NCBI GenBank assembly: GCA_026993045.1
Contig: JALWWR010000205.1
Location: forward strand, 1 to 11,035
Length of the DNA: 11,035 bases
Direction of reading: 5' to 3'
From: Thermodesulfatator sp.
Lineage (GTDB): Bacteria; Desulfobacterota; Thermodesulfobacteria; Thermodesulfobacteriales; Thermodesulfobacteriaceae
Shown in pieces: positions 1 through 7,232 of the stretch. The first letter of the stretch is position 1. The number at the start of each line of letters is the position of its first letter. The notes beneath the pieces are model-generated. The model worked only from the letters and a program-made list of their open reading frames with translations. It was not told the origin of the DNA and searched no databases. Both the position numbers and the translations under genes were made by a program.

Positions 1-225
1 CCAGTCGTCCCGGTAAAGGCTGATATCCAAAGTGCCTACGGGAATCTTGATGCCTTCGATCTGGGCGATTTTCCTTTGGATCCGGCGGGCCAAAGGGACC
101 CCGCCGGTACGGATTCCCACTAAAATGAGGTCTCGCGAGCCCCGGTTTTTCTCCAGGATCTCATGGGTCAAGCGGGTTAAGGTCCGCTCCATCTCCGGGG
201 CCTGGGCCACTATCTTCGAGCTCAT
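1..225 (-). CDS. pyrR: PyrR, bifunctional pyr regulator / uracil phosphoribosyltransferase (N-terminal part, cut by the left edge)
   Basis: Only the first 75 residues are present; the family is about 180 residues long. PyrR binds pyr mRNA to attenuate pyrimidine biosynthesis genes when UMP is high, and many members also make UMP from uracil and PRPP. The match rests on the typical N-terminal order: an [12 protein letters not shown] helix (residues 16-27), a strand and glycine turn [15 protein letters not shown] (35-49), and the diagnostic LDISLYRDD (67-74) that precedes the catalytic half. The PRPP-binding loop lies outside the window, so enzyme activity cannot be judged. The start is the ATG at 225-223, with a GAGG only 2 bases upstream, which is short. 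A later ATG (residue 12) would remove part of the conserved first helix region. The gene is transcribed away from aspS. No pyr attenuator is visible upstream of this start. Confidence 0.9.
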   Translation of the reverse strand, partial: MSSKIVAQAPEMERTLTRLTHEILEKNRGSRDLILVGIRTGGVPLARRIQRKIAQIEGIKIPVGTLDISLYRDDW

Positions 226-273
226 AGCCTCAATTAACTATATTTAGTAAAGATGACAAGGGGATAAAGCTGA

Positions 274-302
274 TTGACGAAGGGGAGGGGCTGCGGTTTA
301 CT
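274..302 (+). promoter_or_regulatory. Possible sigma-70 type promoter for the aspS-otsAB-treT unit
   Basis: In the 102-bp divergent spacer between pyrR and aspS, TTGACG (274-279) matches the -35 consensus at 5 of 6 positions. It is followed after 17 bases by TTTACT (297-302), a 4 of 6 match to the -10 box. Transcription would begin near 309, giving a leader of about 20 bases that just includes the ribosome binding site. This is the only well-spaced pair I see on this strand in the spacer. It is a consensus match only. Confidence 0.35.
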
Positions 303-315
303 TGGCTAGAACTTG

Positions 316-322
316 AAGGAGG
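316..322 (+). promoter_or_regulatory. Ribosome binding site that fixes the aspS start
   Basis: AAGGAGG lies 5 bases before the ATG at 328. An in-frame TTG at 313 would place the start codon upstream of this site, so the ATG at 328 is chosen. Confidence 0.8.
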
Positions 323-327
323 AAGCC

Positions 328-2097
328 ATGGCTCTTAAACGCACGCATCCCTGCGGGATTTTAAATACTCAGCATCTAGGTCAAGAAGTGGTGCTCTCAG
401 GTTGGGTGCTCCGGCGCCGGGACCATGGAGGGGTTATTTTTATCGACCTGCGGGATCGATCCGGCTTAGTCCAGGTGGTCTTTGAACCCAAGACCGCCCC
501 GCAAGCCCACCAAACCGCCCATCGCCTGCGGCCCGAATACGTCCTTTCGGTAAAGGGCCGGGTCCGACGACGGCCGGAGGGAATGGAAAACCCCAAACTG
601 CCCACCGGAGAAATCGAAGTGGAGGCCCAGGAGCTTGAGATCTTAAACCCTTCCAAGACCCCGCCTTTCCCTCTAGACGAAGAGGTCCCGGTCTCCGAGG
701 CCTTACGGCTTAAATATCGTTATCTAGACCTGAGACGTCCTGGGGGGCTGGAGCCCTTGCTATTTCGGCACCGTGTAGCCCAAGCCGCGCGCCAGTTTTT
801 AAACGCCCAAGGGTTCCTAGAAATTGAGACCCCTTTTCTCACCAAAAGCACCCCCGAAGGGGCTCGGGACTATCTGGTGCCTTCACGGCTTTATCCCGGA
901 AAATTTTACGCCCTGCCCCAGTCCCCCCAGCTTTTCAAACAGATCCTTATGGTAGCCGGGGTGGAGCGTTACTATCAAATCGTGCGCTGTTTTCGGGACG
1001 AAGATCTGCGCGCCGACCGCCAACCTGAATTTACCCAACTAGACCTGGAGATGTCCTTTGTAGAGGAAGAAGAAGTGATGGAACTGGTAGAGGAGCTTAT
1101 GGTCTTTGTCTTTCGGGAGACCCTGGGGCTGGAACTCAAACGTCCTTTCCCGAGACTTACTTACCAGGAAGCCCTAGACCGTTTCGGAACCGACCGGCCA
1201 GACCTCCGCTTCGGCTTGGAGCTAAAGGAAGTCTCCGAACTCTTTAAAGGCACCCGTTTTAAGGTTTTTGCCCAGGTCTTGGAGAAAGGCGGCCTTATCA
1301 AGGGCCTTTGCGCTCCGGCCGATTTTTCCCGCAAGGAATTAGATGACCTTACGGCCTTTGTAGGCCAATTTGGGGCCAAAGGTCTGGCCTGGATCAAGGT
1401 GCGAGAGGAGGGCTTCCAGTCCCCCATCGTAAAGTTCTTTTCGGAAGAGACGCTTTGGGCCCTAAAGGAGACCTTCCAACCTTCCCCTGGATCCACCCTC
1501 TTTTTCGTAGCCGATCAGCCCGAGATAACCCACGAGGCCCTAGCAGAATTGCGAAAACACTTAGCTCAACGTTTGGGATTAATCCCTGAAAACGAGTTCC
1601 GTTTTTGCTGGATTGTAGATTTCCCTCTGGTAGAATGGGATGAAGATGAGGGACGTTACGTGGCCATGCACCACCCCTTCACCTCCCCCAAAGAGGAAGA
1701 CCTGGAATGGTTAGAGAAGGCCCCCGAAAAGGTGCGTTCCCGGGCTTACGATCTGGTCTTAAACGGAGTGGAAGTCGGAGGGGGCAGCATCCGTATCCAT
1801 CGCAAAGAGGTCCAAGAACGCCTCTTTCGGCTCCTCCAGATTTCGGAAGAAGAGGCCCAAGAGAAGTTTGGTTTTCTTTTGGAGGCCCTAGAGTACGGGG
1901 CTCCCCCTCATGGAGGGCTGGCCTTGGGCTTTGATCGCTTGGTGATGCTGATGGCGGGTCGGTCCAGCATTCGGGAAGTAATCGCTTTTCCCAAGACCCA
2001 GCGCGGACAATGTCTCTTAACTGGGGCGCCGGCCCCTATTAGTATGGAACAATTATTAGAAGTCCATCTCCTACCGGGGTGGGAAAAGGAGGCCTGA
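328..2097 (+). CDS. aspS: Aspartyl-tRNA synthetase, bacterial type, predicted non-discriminating (Asp/Asn)
   Basis: A cytoplasmic class II synthetase of 589 residues, normal for the bacterial type. It attaches Asp to tRNA(Asp) and, if non-discriminating, also to tRNA(Asn). Domains in order: N-terminal OB-fold anticodon-binding domain (about 1-105), the start of the catalytic core with YRYLDLRR (130-137), motif 2 around [21 protein letters not shown] (221-241), an inserted GAD domain (about 285-420), and the rest of the core with VGGGSIRIH (483-491) and motif 3 [15 protein letters not shown] (530-544). In the OB fold, H33 and the RPEG ending at G85 match the positions that Pseudomonas aeruginosa uses for relaxed anticodon recognition; E. 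coli and Thermus AspRS1 have Leu at the first site. The start is the ATG 5 bases after AAGGAGG. The TGA stop abuts the TTG of otsAB, so the two are very likely co-transcribed and translationally coupled. Confidence 0.97.
   Translation: MALKRTHPCGILNTQHLGQEVVLSGWVLRRRDHGGVIFIDLRDRSGLVQVVFEPKTAPQAHQTAHRLRPEYVLSVKGRVRRRPEGMENPKLPTGEIEVEAQELEILNPSKTPPFPLDEEVPVSEALRLKYRYLDLRRPGGLEPLLFRHRVAQAARQFLNAQGFLEIETPFLTKSTPEGARDYLVPSRLYPGKFYALPQSPQLFKQILMVAGVERYYQIVRCFRDEDLRADRQPEFTQLDLEMSFVEEEEVMELVEELMVFVFRETLGLELKRPFPRLTYQEALDRFGTDRPDLRFGLELKEVSELFKGTRFKVFAQVLEKGGLIKGLCAPADFSRKELDDLTAFVGQFGAKGLAWIKVREEGFQSPIVKFFSEETLWALKETFQPSPGSTLFFVADQPEITHEALAELRKHLAQRLGLIPENEFRFCWIVDFPLVEWDEDEGRYVAMHHPFTSPKEEDLEWLEKAPEKVRSRAYDLVLNGVEVGGGSIRIHRKEVQERLFRLLQISEEEAQEKFGFLLEALEYGAPPHGGLALGFDRLVMLMAGRSSIREVIAFPKTQRGQCLLTGAPAPISMEQLLEVHLLPGWEKEA
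2084..2092 (+). promoter_or_regulatory. Ribosome binding site for the TTG start of otsAB
   Basis: AAAAGGAGG lies inside the last codons of aspS, 5 bases before the TTG at 2098. It supports this unusual start, which immediately follows the aspS stop codon. Confidence 0.7.
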
Positions 2098-4275
2098 TTG
2101 GGCCAGTTTATTGTAGTTTCCAATCGCCTGCCAGTAACTATCCTCCGGGAAGGAGACCAGTTTCGATTCAAGCCCAGCGTGGGGGGGCTGGCCACGGCTC
2201 TTTCTTCCGTAATGGAAGGCCGCAAGTTCATATGGTTAGGATGGCCAGGACTGCCCCGGGAAGAGTTCGAAGGCCAAAAGGAGAGAGTGGAGCGTTCGCT
2301 GGCAGAACTTGGCTGCTGTCCGGTTTGCCTTTCTAAAGAAGAGCTCGAAAGTTTTTATTACGGTTTCTCTAACCGTACTTTGTGGCCCCTTTTTCACTAT
2401 TTTCTCCAGTACACCATCTTTGACTCCCACTTTTGGGAGGGCTACGTCCGGGTCAATCAAGAATACGCCCAAAAGGTGGTTGAGATCGCGGAGGAGGAGG
2501 CCACCATCTGGGTCCACGATTACCAGCTCTTATTGTTGCCCTACCTCCTGCGCCAGAAGCTGCCCAAGGCCTCCATCGGTTTTTTCCTGCACATACCCTT
2601 TCCTTCTTATGAGGTCTTCCGGGTGCTGCCCTGGCGGATCGAGATCCTAGAAGGGCTTCTGGGGGCCGACCTCATCGGGTTTCACACCTTCGACTACGCC
2701 CGCCATTTTTTGAGTAGTGTGCGGCGGCTCTTGGGTTACGAACACGAGTTGGGGCTCATCCTCACCCAAGAGCGGGCGGTCCAGGTGGAGGTCTTCCCCA
2801 TAAGCATTGATTACCGAAAATTCTCGGAGGCCCCGGCCCAACCCGAAATCCAGAAACGGATCAAAAAGATCCGTTCCCAACTGGAGGGGCGGTCCCTGAT
2901 CCTTTCAGTAGACCGTCTAGATTACACCAAAGGCATACCAGAAAGGTTAAAGGCCTTTGAGCTTTTTTTGGAAAGATATCCGGAATTCAGAGGGAAGGTG
3001 GTCCTCCTTTTGGTGGGGGTACCTTCCCGCACCGAAGTGGAGCAGTACCAAGAGCTTAAACGCGAGGTAGACCAGCTGGTAGGTCGGATCAACGGCCGAT
3101 TCGGCACCTTGAGTTGGACCCCTATCTGGTATCTCTCGCGAGGACTCCCCTTTGAAGAGCTCGCGGCCCTTTATTATCTAGCGGATGTGGCTCTGGTGAC
3201 CCCTTTTCGAGACGGCATGAACCTCATCGCCAAAGAATACGTGGCCACGGTGCCGGAAGAAAGGGGGGCCTTGATTCTTTCGGAGATGGCCGGGGCGGCA
3301 GCGGAGCTCTCGGAGGCCATCTTGGTCAACCCTTTTAATCTGGAAAATCAGGTCGAGGCCTTGCGGGAGGCCTTTGAGCTCCCTAAAGACGAGCGCCTGG
3401 TGCGTAATCGCCGCATGAAAGAAAGGCTCCGGCGCTACGACATCCGCCGCTGGGCCCAGGACTTCATCCAGACCCTATCCGAGGTCAAAAAGGTCCAAGA
3501 ATCCTTCGTCTCCCTGGTGCTTACTGGTGCGGCCCGCCAGGAGCTTTTAAGGGCCTTCTCTCAGGCCCAAAGCCCCATCTGTTTCTTGGATTACGACGGG
3601 ACCCTCACGTCCTTTGTGGGACGCCCGGAAAAGGCCTTCCCGGATCCAGAGCTTAAAAAGATCCTGAGAGATCTAGCCCAAAAGGCCAAAGTAGTCCTTA
3701 TCAGTGGGCGTGATCAAGAGACCCTGACCCAATGGTTTGGAGACCTGCCGGTCTCCTTAGTGGCCGAGCACGGCATCTTTATCTATGACGGAGGAAATTG
3801 GACCCCTTCCGGAGACTTTAATGATGAATGGAAAGAGACGGTTCGACCCATCTTAGAACTTTACACCGATCGCACCCCCGGCTCTTTTATCGAAGAGAAA
3901 CGTTTCAGTCTGGTTTGGCATTACCGGCTGGCGGAATCGGAGCTGGGTTTGATGCGGGCCCACGAACTTAAAGAGGCTCTGCTGGATCTGGCCCATACTT
4001 TAGGCCTGATGGTTTTAGAGGGGAACAAGGTCTTAGAGATAAAACCTCGGGAGATAAACAAAGGCGAGGCTGCCCGGTATTTCCTCCAGCGCCATCCTTA
4101 CGATTTCATATTAGCCATGGGAGACGACTGGACCGATGAATACCTTTTTGAGGCTTTGCCCCCAGAGAGTTTTACGGTAAAAATCGGATATGGCTTGACC
4201 AAGGCCCGCTATCGCTTGGAAAACGTAAAGGAGGCCCGACGATTACTGGAAGAAATGGCCCGGAGCCGGAAGTAA
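2098..4275 (+). CDS. otsAB: Bifunctional trehalose-6-phosphate synthase / trehalose-6-phosphate phosphatase (OtsA-OtsB fusion)
   Basis: 725 residues combining both steps of the OtsAB route: UDP-glucose plus glucose-6-phosphate to trehalose-6-phosphate, then to trehalose. Residues 1 to about 465 are a GT20 glycosyltransferase: SNRLP (8-12), GGLATAL (29-35), [14 protein letters not shown] (88-101), [10 protein letters not shown] (139-148), FFLHIPFPS (162-170), [10 protein letters not shown] (270-279) with R273 and K278 at the spacing of the E. coli sugar-nucleotide ligands R262/K267, and [16 protein letters not shown] (368-383). After a linker, residues 492-725 are a HAD phosphatase: DYDGT (498-502) with both aspartates, SGR (536-538), K655 and GDDWTDE (675-681). 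Both halves look catalytically intact. The protein begins at a TTG with a good ribosome site; the family normally starts a few residues before the VVSNR strand, as here. Other GT20 enzymes (glucosylglycerol-phosphate synthase) are an alternative, but the fused phosphatase and the neighbouring TreT favour trehalose. Confidence 0.93.
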   Translation: MGQFIVVSNRLPVTILREGDQFRFKPSVGGLATALSSVMEGRKFIWLGWPGLPREEFEGQKERVERSLAELGCCPVCLSKEELESFYYGFSNRTLWPLFHYFLQYTIFDSHFWEGYVRVNQEYAQKVVEIAEEEATIWVHDYQLLLLPYLLRQKLPKASIGFFLHIPFPSYEVFRVLPWRIEILEGLLGADLIGFHTFDYARHFLSSVRRLLGYEHELGLILTQERAVQVEVFPISIDYRKFSEAPAQPEIQKRIKKIRSQLEGRSLILSVDRLDYTKGIPERLKAFELFLERYPEFRGKVVLLLVGVPSRTEVEQYQELKREVDQLVGRINGRFGTLSWTPIWYLSRGLPFEELAALYYLADVALVTPFRDGMNLIAKEYVATVPEERGALILSEMAGAAAELSEAILVNPFNLENQVEALREAFELPKDERLVRNRRMKERLRRYDIRRWAQDFIQTLSEVKKVQESFVSLVLTGAARQELLRAFSQAQSPICFLDYDGTLTSFVGRPEKAFPDPELKKILRDLAQKAKVVLISGRDQETLTQWFGDLPVSLVAEHGIFIYDGGNWTPSGDFNDEWKETVRPILELYTDRTPGSFIEEKRFSLVWHYRLAESELGLMRAHELKEALLDLAHTLGLMVLEGNKVLEIKPREINKGEAARYFLQRHPYDFILAMGDDWTDEYLFEALPPESFTVKIGYGLTKARYRLENVKEARRLLEEMARSRK

Positions 4276-4292
4276 AGCTCCCAGGACCTTTC

Positions 4293-4973
4293 GTGGTGAA
4301 AGACTGCGCCCTGGTCTCCATCTCCACCGGGGAGAAGGCCTACACTTTGATGGAGCTTTCCGAAAAGATTAAGCAGGTAGAGGCGGCCTGCATCTATCAC
4401 CACTTCTGCACCCGTCACATTCGCCCCTCCTTTGATCACCCCGAGTTTCACAACGACTTCGCGGCCTGGGTCCATCAAGAATTGCGGGACAAGATCCTGG
4501 CTGAAAGACTCAATTTCATTGTGCCCCAGGATTTCGCGGACATGGAATCGGTACGCGAGGCCCTTCTGACCCGGATCCAAGAACGGATTTTTGAAGACGA
4601 ACATCTGGGCTGGATAAAGGCCGGGCACCCTTTTTATTTCGTAAAAAGCCAGTTAGTCATCTTTGATACCGGTCTTCGTCTAGAATGGCCCAATGAGATC
4701 GCCGATGTCCTAGAAAATCTCTCGCCGGGCTCCATTTTTTATCATTTCATAGACGCCCGCAGGCGGCATCCCGAAGGCCTGGACGATTTTCGAGACTGGA
4801 TCCGGAAATTCCCCCCGGAGTTTCACCCTCTGGCGGACCTGATCGCCAAAGTGGATCCCTTCTTCCTTTCCCTTTATGAGATGCGGGATTTTTTAATCCG
4901 CCACATTCGTTCTTTTTGTTCCCGGATGCAGGCCCGAAGGAAAGTTTATGGAGAACGGTCGAAAGCTTCTTGA
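4293..4973 (+). CDS. DUF5752-like protein of unknown function, internally duplicated
   Basis: 226 residues, no signal peptide and no membrane segment, so probably cytoplasmic. I recognise it tentatively as the DUF5752 family, which as I recall occurs beside glycosyltransferase and trehalose genes. No catalytic motif is evident. Two halves resemble each other: IYHHF (34-38) with HPE...DF..WV (49-60), and IFYHF (148-152) with HPE..DDF..WI (159-170). The start is GTG at 4293, with AGGA 6 bases upstream; a second GTG follows directly, and no in-frame start codon exists further upstream as far back as 4200. The residues just before the GTG (PF) resemble the family N-terminus, so the true start is not certain. 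It lies 17 bp after otsAB and its last 26 bp overlap treT, so it is almost certainly made with both trehalose enzymes. A regulatory or scaffolding role is inference only. Confidence 0.75.
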   Translation: MVKDCALVSISTGEKAYTLMELSEKIKQVEAACIYHHFCTRHIRPSFDHPEFHNDFAAWVHQELRDKILAERLNFIVPQDFADMESVREALLTRIQERIFEDEHLGWIKAGHPFYFVKSQLVIFDTGLRLEWPNEIADVLENLSPGSIFYHFIDARRRHPEGLDDFRDWIRKFPPEFHPLADLIAKVDPFFLSLYEMRDFLIRHIRSFCSRMQARRKVYGERSKAS

Positions 4974-6246
4974 ACGTTACGCTCGAGTCGTAGGAAGTCA
5001 GGTCATAGCCCAACTCCGGGAGTTGGGGGCCCGTCTAGAAGGGGCCAAGGTCCTCCATGTCAACTCCACGGCCTACGGGGGAGGGGTGGCGGAGATCCTG
5101 CACTGCATGATCCCCTTGATGCAGGCCGTAGGGGTTCAAGCCTCCTGGGAAGTGATCCAGGGTCCCCCGGAATTTTTTGAAGTCACTAAGGCCTTCCATC
5201 ACGCCTTGCAGGGACACCGGGTAGATCTCACCGAAGAAGACCTCAAACTTTACCTGGACGTGAATCAAAAGGAAGCTCAACGGCTAGAAGATAAACTCAA
5301 AGAGGCTGACTTTGTCATTATCCATGATCCCCAGCCCGCCTATCTCATCAAATATATTTCCCCCCGGCGGGGACACTGGGTCTGGCGCTGTCATATCGAT
5401 CTTTCCCGTCCCTTTTATCCCGTGTGGCGGTTCCTGGAAAAGGCCGTGGTGAAATATGAGGCCAGCATCTTTTCCATGCCGGAATTTAGCCAGCCTTTAC
5501 CCCATCCCCAGTTTATCGTCCCCCCCAGTATAGACCCCTTTTCAGACAAAAACCGGGAACTTACCGCAGAAGAAGTCTTCAAGGTCTACCATGAATTCGG
5601 GCTAGATCCCTCCAAACCCTTAGTGCTGCAAGTCTCGCGGTTTGATCCCTTTAAAGACCCCATCGGGGTGATCAAGGCTGCGGAGATGGCCCAAAGGTAT
5701 ATCCCCTTTCAACTGGTGCTGGCCGGAGGAGGAGCGGCTGACGACCCGGAGGGAGAACGGGTATACCAAGAAGTGGTGCGGGTGGCTAAGGGAAAAAAGG
5801 ATATCGTGGTCTTGAAACTTCCTCCTACGGCCCATCTCACCATCAACGCCCTTCAACGGGCGGCCGATATCGTGCTTCAAAAATCTTTACGGGAAGGCTT
5901 CGGGCTTACAGTTACGGAGGCCATGTGGAAGGGGAAACCCGTAATCGGAGGGGCCACCGGGGGTATCAAGCTCCAAGTAGTAGATCACCACACGGGCTTT
6001 CTGGTCCACACTCCGGAAGGGGCGGCCCTGCGTATCCGTTACCTCCTTTTTTACGAAGACAAACGCCGAGAAATAGGTTACAAGGCCCGGGAGTTTGTGC
6101 GCCAAAACTTTCTCATCACCCGGCACGTGCGGGACTATCTCTCCCTCATGCTTTCGGTATGTATGGGGGCGCCAGACCGCTTGGAGCTTGAGACCGTGGA
6201 GTCCTGCGTGTGGCCATCCTCCACGCGAGCCGCACCGCTGCTATAA
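4948..6246 (+). CDS. treT: Trehalose synthase TreT (GT4 glycosyltransferring trehalose synthase)
   Basis: 432 residues. TreT joins glucose from ADP-glucose or UDP-glucose to free glucose to give trehalose, reversibly, in the cytoplasm. It aligns well from memory with Pyrococcus TreT: VLHVNSTAYGGGVAEIL (35-51), the PEFFEVTKAFHHALQG stretch (74-89), IIHDPQPA (124-131), WRCHIDLS (146-153), VPPSIDP (191-197), VSRFDPFKD (229-237) with R231 and K236 as likely phosphate ligands, and REGFGLTVTEAMWKGKPVIGG (315-335) containing the GT4 EX7E pair E316/E324. The family normally ends near YLSLML (397-402); about 30 further residues form an unconserved tail that lies over the 3' end of pdxA. The ATG start is inside the previous gene, 7 bases after AAGGA. 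A general GT4 synthase is the alternative, but the match is close over the whole body. Confidence 0.93.
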   Translation: MENGRKLLERYARVVGSQVIAQLRELGARLEGAKVLHVNSTAYGGGVAEILHCMIPLMQAVGVQASWEVIQGPPEFFEVTKAFHHALQGHRVDLTEEDLKLYLDVNQKEAQRLEDKLKEADFVIIHDPQPAYLIKYISPRRGHWVWRCHIDLSRPFYPVWRFLEKAVVKYEASIFSMPEFSQPLPHPQFIVPPSIDPFSDKNRELTAEEVFKVYHEFGLDPSKPLVLQVSRFDPFKDPIGVIKAAEMAQRYIPFQLVLAGGGAADDPEGERVYQEVVRVAKGKKDIVVLKLPPTAHLTINALQRAADIVLQKSLREGFGLTVTEAMWKGKPVIGGATGGIKLQVVDHHTGFLVHTPEGAALRIRYLLFYEDKRREIGYKAREFVRQNFLITRHVRDYLSLMLSVCMGAPDRLELETVESCVWPSSTRAAPLL

Positions 6247-7171
6247 GGCTTTCAGGGCTGACTTTTCCGGTTCCGGCCAGATCGTAAGCCGTGCCATGAT
6301 CCACCGAGGTCCGAACGATCGGAAGGCCCAAGGTAAGATTCACTCCGTCTCGGAAATGCAAAAGCTTAAAGGGAATAAGCCCTTGGTCGTGATAAAGGGC
6401 CACCACCAGGTGAAATTCCCCTTGAAGGGCCCGGAAAAAGAGGGAATCCGCGGGATAGGGGCCAGAAAGGGGCAGGCCTTCCTCTTGGGCCTTCTTTACC
6501 GCCGGGGCCAAGAGCTCCTCCTCTTCTCGCCCTAAAAGACCTCCTTCTCCGGCGTGGGGGTTCAGGGCAGCCAAGGCCATCTTGGGGGAGGGAAGATCTA
6601 AATCCTCTTTCAAGAAACGATGGGCCAGCCGGGTGACCCGGAGGATCTCTTCCCCGGAAATGGCCCTCAAGGCCTCTTTTAGGGGCTGATGGATGGTGAC
6701 CAGGACCACCGAGAGTCTCTCTCCGTAAAAGGCCATGGCGTAGTCCTTGGTCCCGGTTAGGGCTGCTAGCATCTCAGTGTGGCCGGGAAAGGGCTCGCCG
6801 GCTGCCGCCAGCCCGCTCTTGGAGATGGGGCCGGTGACCAGCCCTTGGAGACGACCTTTAAGACACCAAGCCGTCCCTTCCCGAATGTAACGGACCATGG
6901 CCTTAGAGCCCGCTAGGGTGGGTCTTCCGGGTAAGACCTCGAGTTCTGAAAGGGAGAGGAGGTTTAGCCTTCCGGGCAAGGCCTCTTCGGGAGAGGAGAT
7001 CCGCGCAAGGTCCCAAGGGATCCTTAGAAGCCGGGCCCGGTCCCACAGGACCTTTTCATCTCCTAGGACCATCAGGGCCGCCGGAAAGGCCTTGAGGATC
7101 TCTTTGGCCTTCAAGATCACGTCGGGGCCGATCCCTGCGGGACAGCCCATGGTTATCCCCAGTCTTACCAT
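6146..7171 (-). CDS. pdxA: 4-hydroxythreonine-4-phosphate dehydrogenase
   Basis: 341 residues, slightly longer than the usual 330. PdxA oxidises 4-phosphohydroxy-L-threonine with NAD; the product joins deoxyxylulose-5-phosphate through PdxJ to give pyridoxine phosphate. Visible signatures are [13 protein letters not shown] (7-19), VTGPISK (112-118), GHTEML (130-135) with the substrate-binding His-Thr, and three histidines H161, H206 (in NPHAGEGG) and H261 (in YHDQG). These match the E. coli metal ligands H166/H211/H266 with a constant offset of 5. The first motif has Cys where many members have Asp (GDPAGIGP). The last 21 residues after LAWRMA (315-320) are unconserved and overlap treT. I chose the ATG at 7171-7169 because an upstream extension to 7294 would run into proS and adds nothing PdxA-like. 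Its ribosome site is poor: GGAGG is 12 bases away. It is divergent from proS. Confidence 0.93.
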   Translation of the reverse strand: MVRLGITMGCPAGIGPDVILKAKEILKAFPAALMVLGDEKVLWDRARLLRIPWDLARISSPEEALPGRLNLLSLSELEVLPGRPTLAGSKAMVRYIREGTAWCLKGRLQGLVTGPISKSGLAAAGEPFPGHTEMLAALTGTKDYAMAFYGERLSVVLVTIHQPLKEALRAISGEEILRVTRLAHRFLKEDLDLPSPKMALAALNPHAGEGGLLGREEEELLAPAVKKAQEEGLPLSGPYPADSLFFRALQGEFHLVVALYHDQGLIPFKLLHFRDGVNLTLGLPIVRTSVDHGTAYDLAGTGKVSPESLIAAVRLAWRMATRRTPRSQAPSGLAPPYIPKA

Positions 7172-7232
7172 CTCTTGCCAAGCCCTCCGCTCCGGGTTAG
7201 GAGTAAGTTTAACTCCGAATGGGAGGAAAGGG
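7172..7232. promoter_or_regulatory. Divergent pdxA/proS spacer (61 bp)
   Basis: This short spacer must hold the 5' signals of two divergent genes unless their promoters lie inside the opposite gene. On the plus strand GGAGG (7222-7226) is 6 bases before the proS ATG. TTGCCA (7175-7180) resembles a -35 box, but no good -10 follows at 16-18 bases. On the minus strand no convincing promoter pair is visible. No operator-like repeat was recognised. Confidence 0.3.

Noticed and set aside
237..242. TATAGT on the minus strand as a -10 box for pyrR
   Set aside because: No -35 box lies at 16-18 bases, and the resulting leader would be only a few bases, leaving no room for a ribosome site.
313..327. 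TTG start for aspS at 313
   Set aside because: The ribosome binding site would lie inside the coding sequence; the ATG at 328 is 5 bases after it.
2098..4275. Possibility that the GT20/HAD gene is two genes joined by a sequencing error
   Set aside because: The frame is continuous with a sensible linker (about 465-490), and such synthase-phosphatase fusions are known in other organisms.
4209..4628. 139-codon minus-strand open frame opposite the DUF5752-like gene
   Set aside because: It is a shadow of the plus-strand genes: no ribosome site, no family resemblance, and it spans the otsAB/DUF5752 junction antisense.
6196..6226. Hairpin-forming arms GTGGAG/CTCCAC and GCGTG/CACGC in the treT/pdxA overlap, considered as a bidirectional terminator
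   Set aside because: No T-run follows on either strand, and the region lies inside both reading frames; it may be chance pairing in GC-rich coding sequence.
6897..7232. Upstream in-frame extension of proS by 112 residues
   Set aside because: It is antisense to pdxA, does not resemble any ProRS N-terminus, and the ATG at 7233 has a good ribosome site and begins the conserved MRLSQYF.
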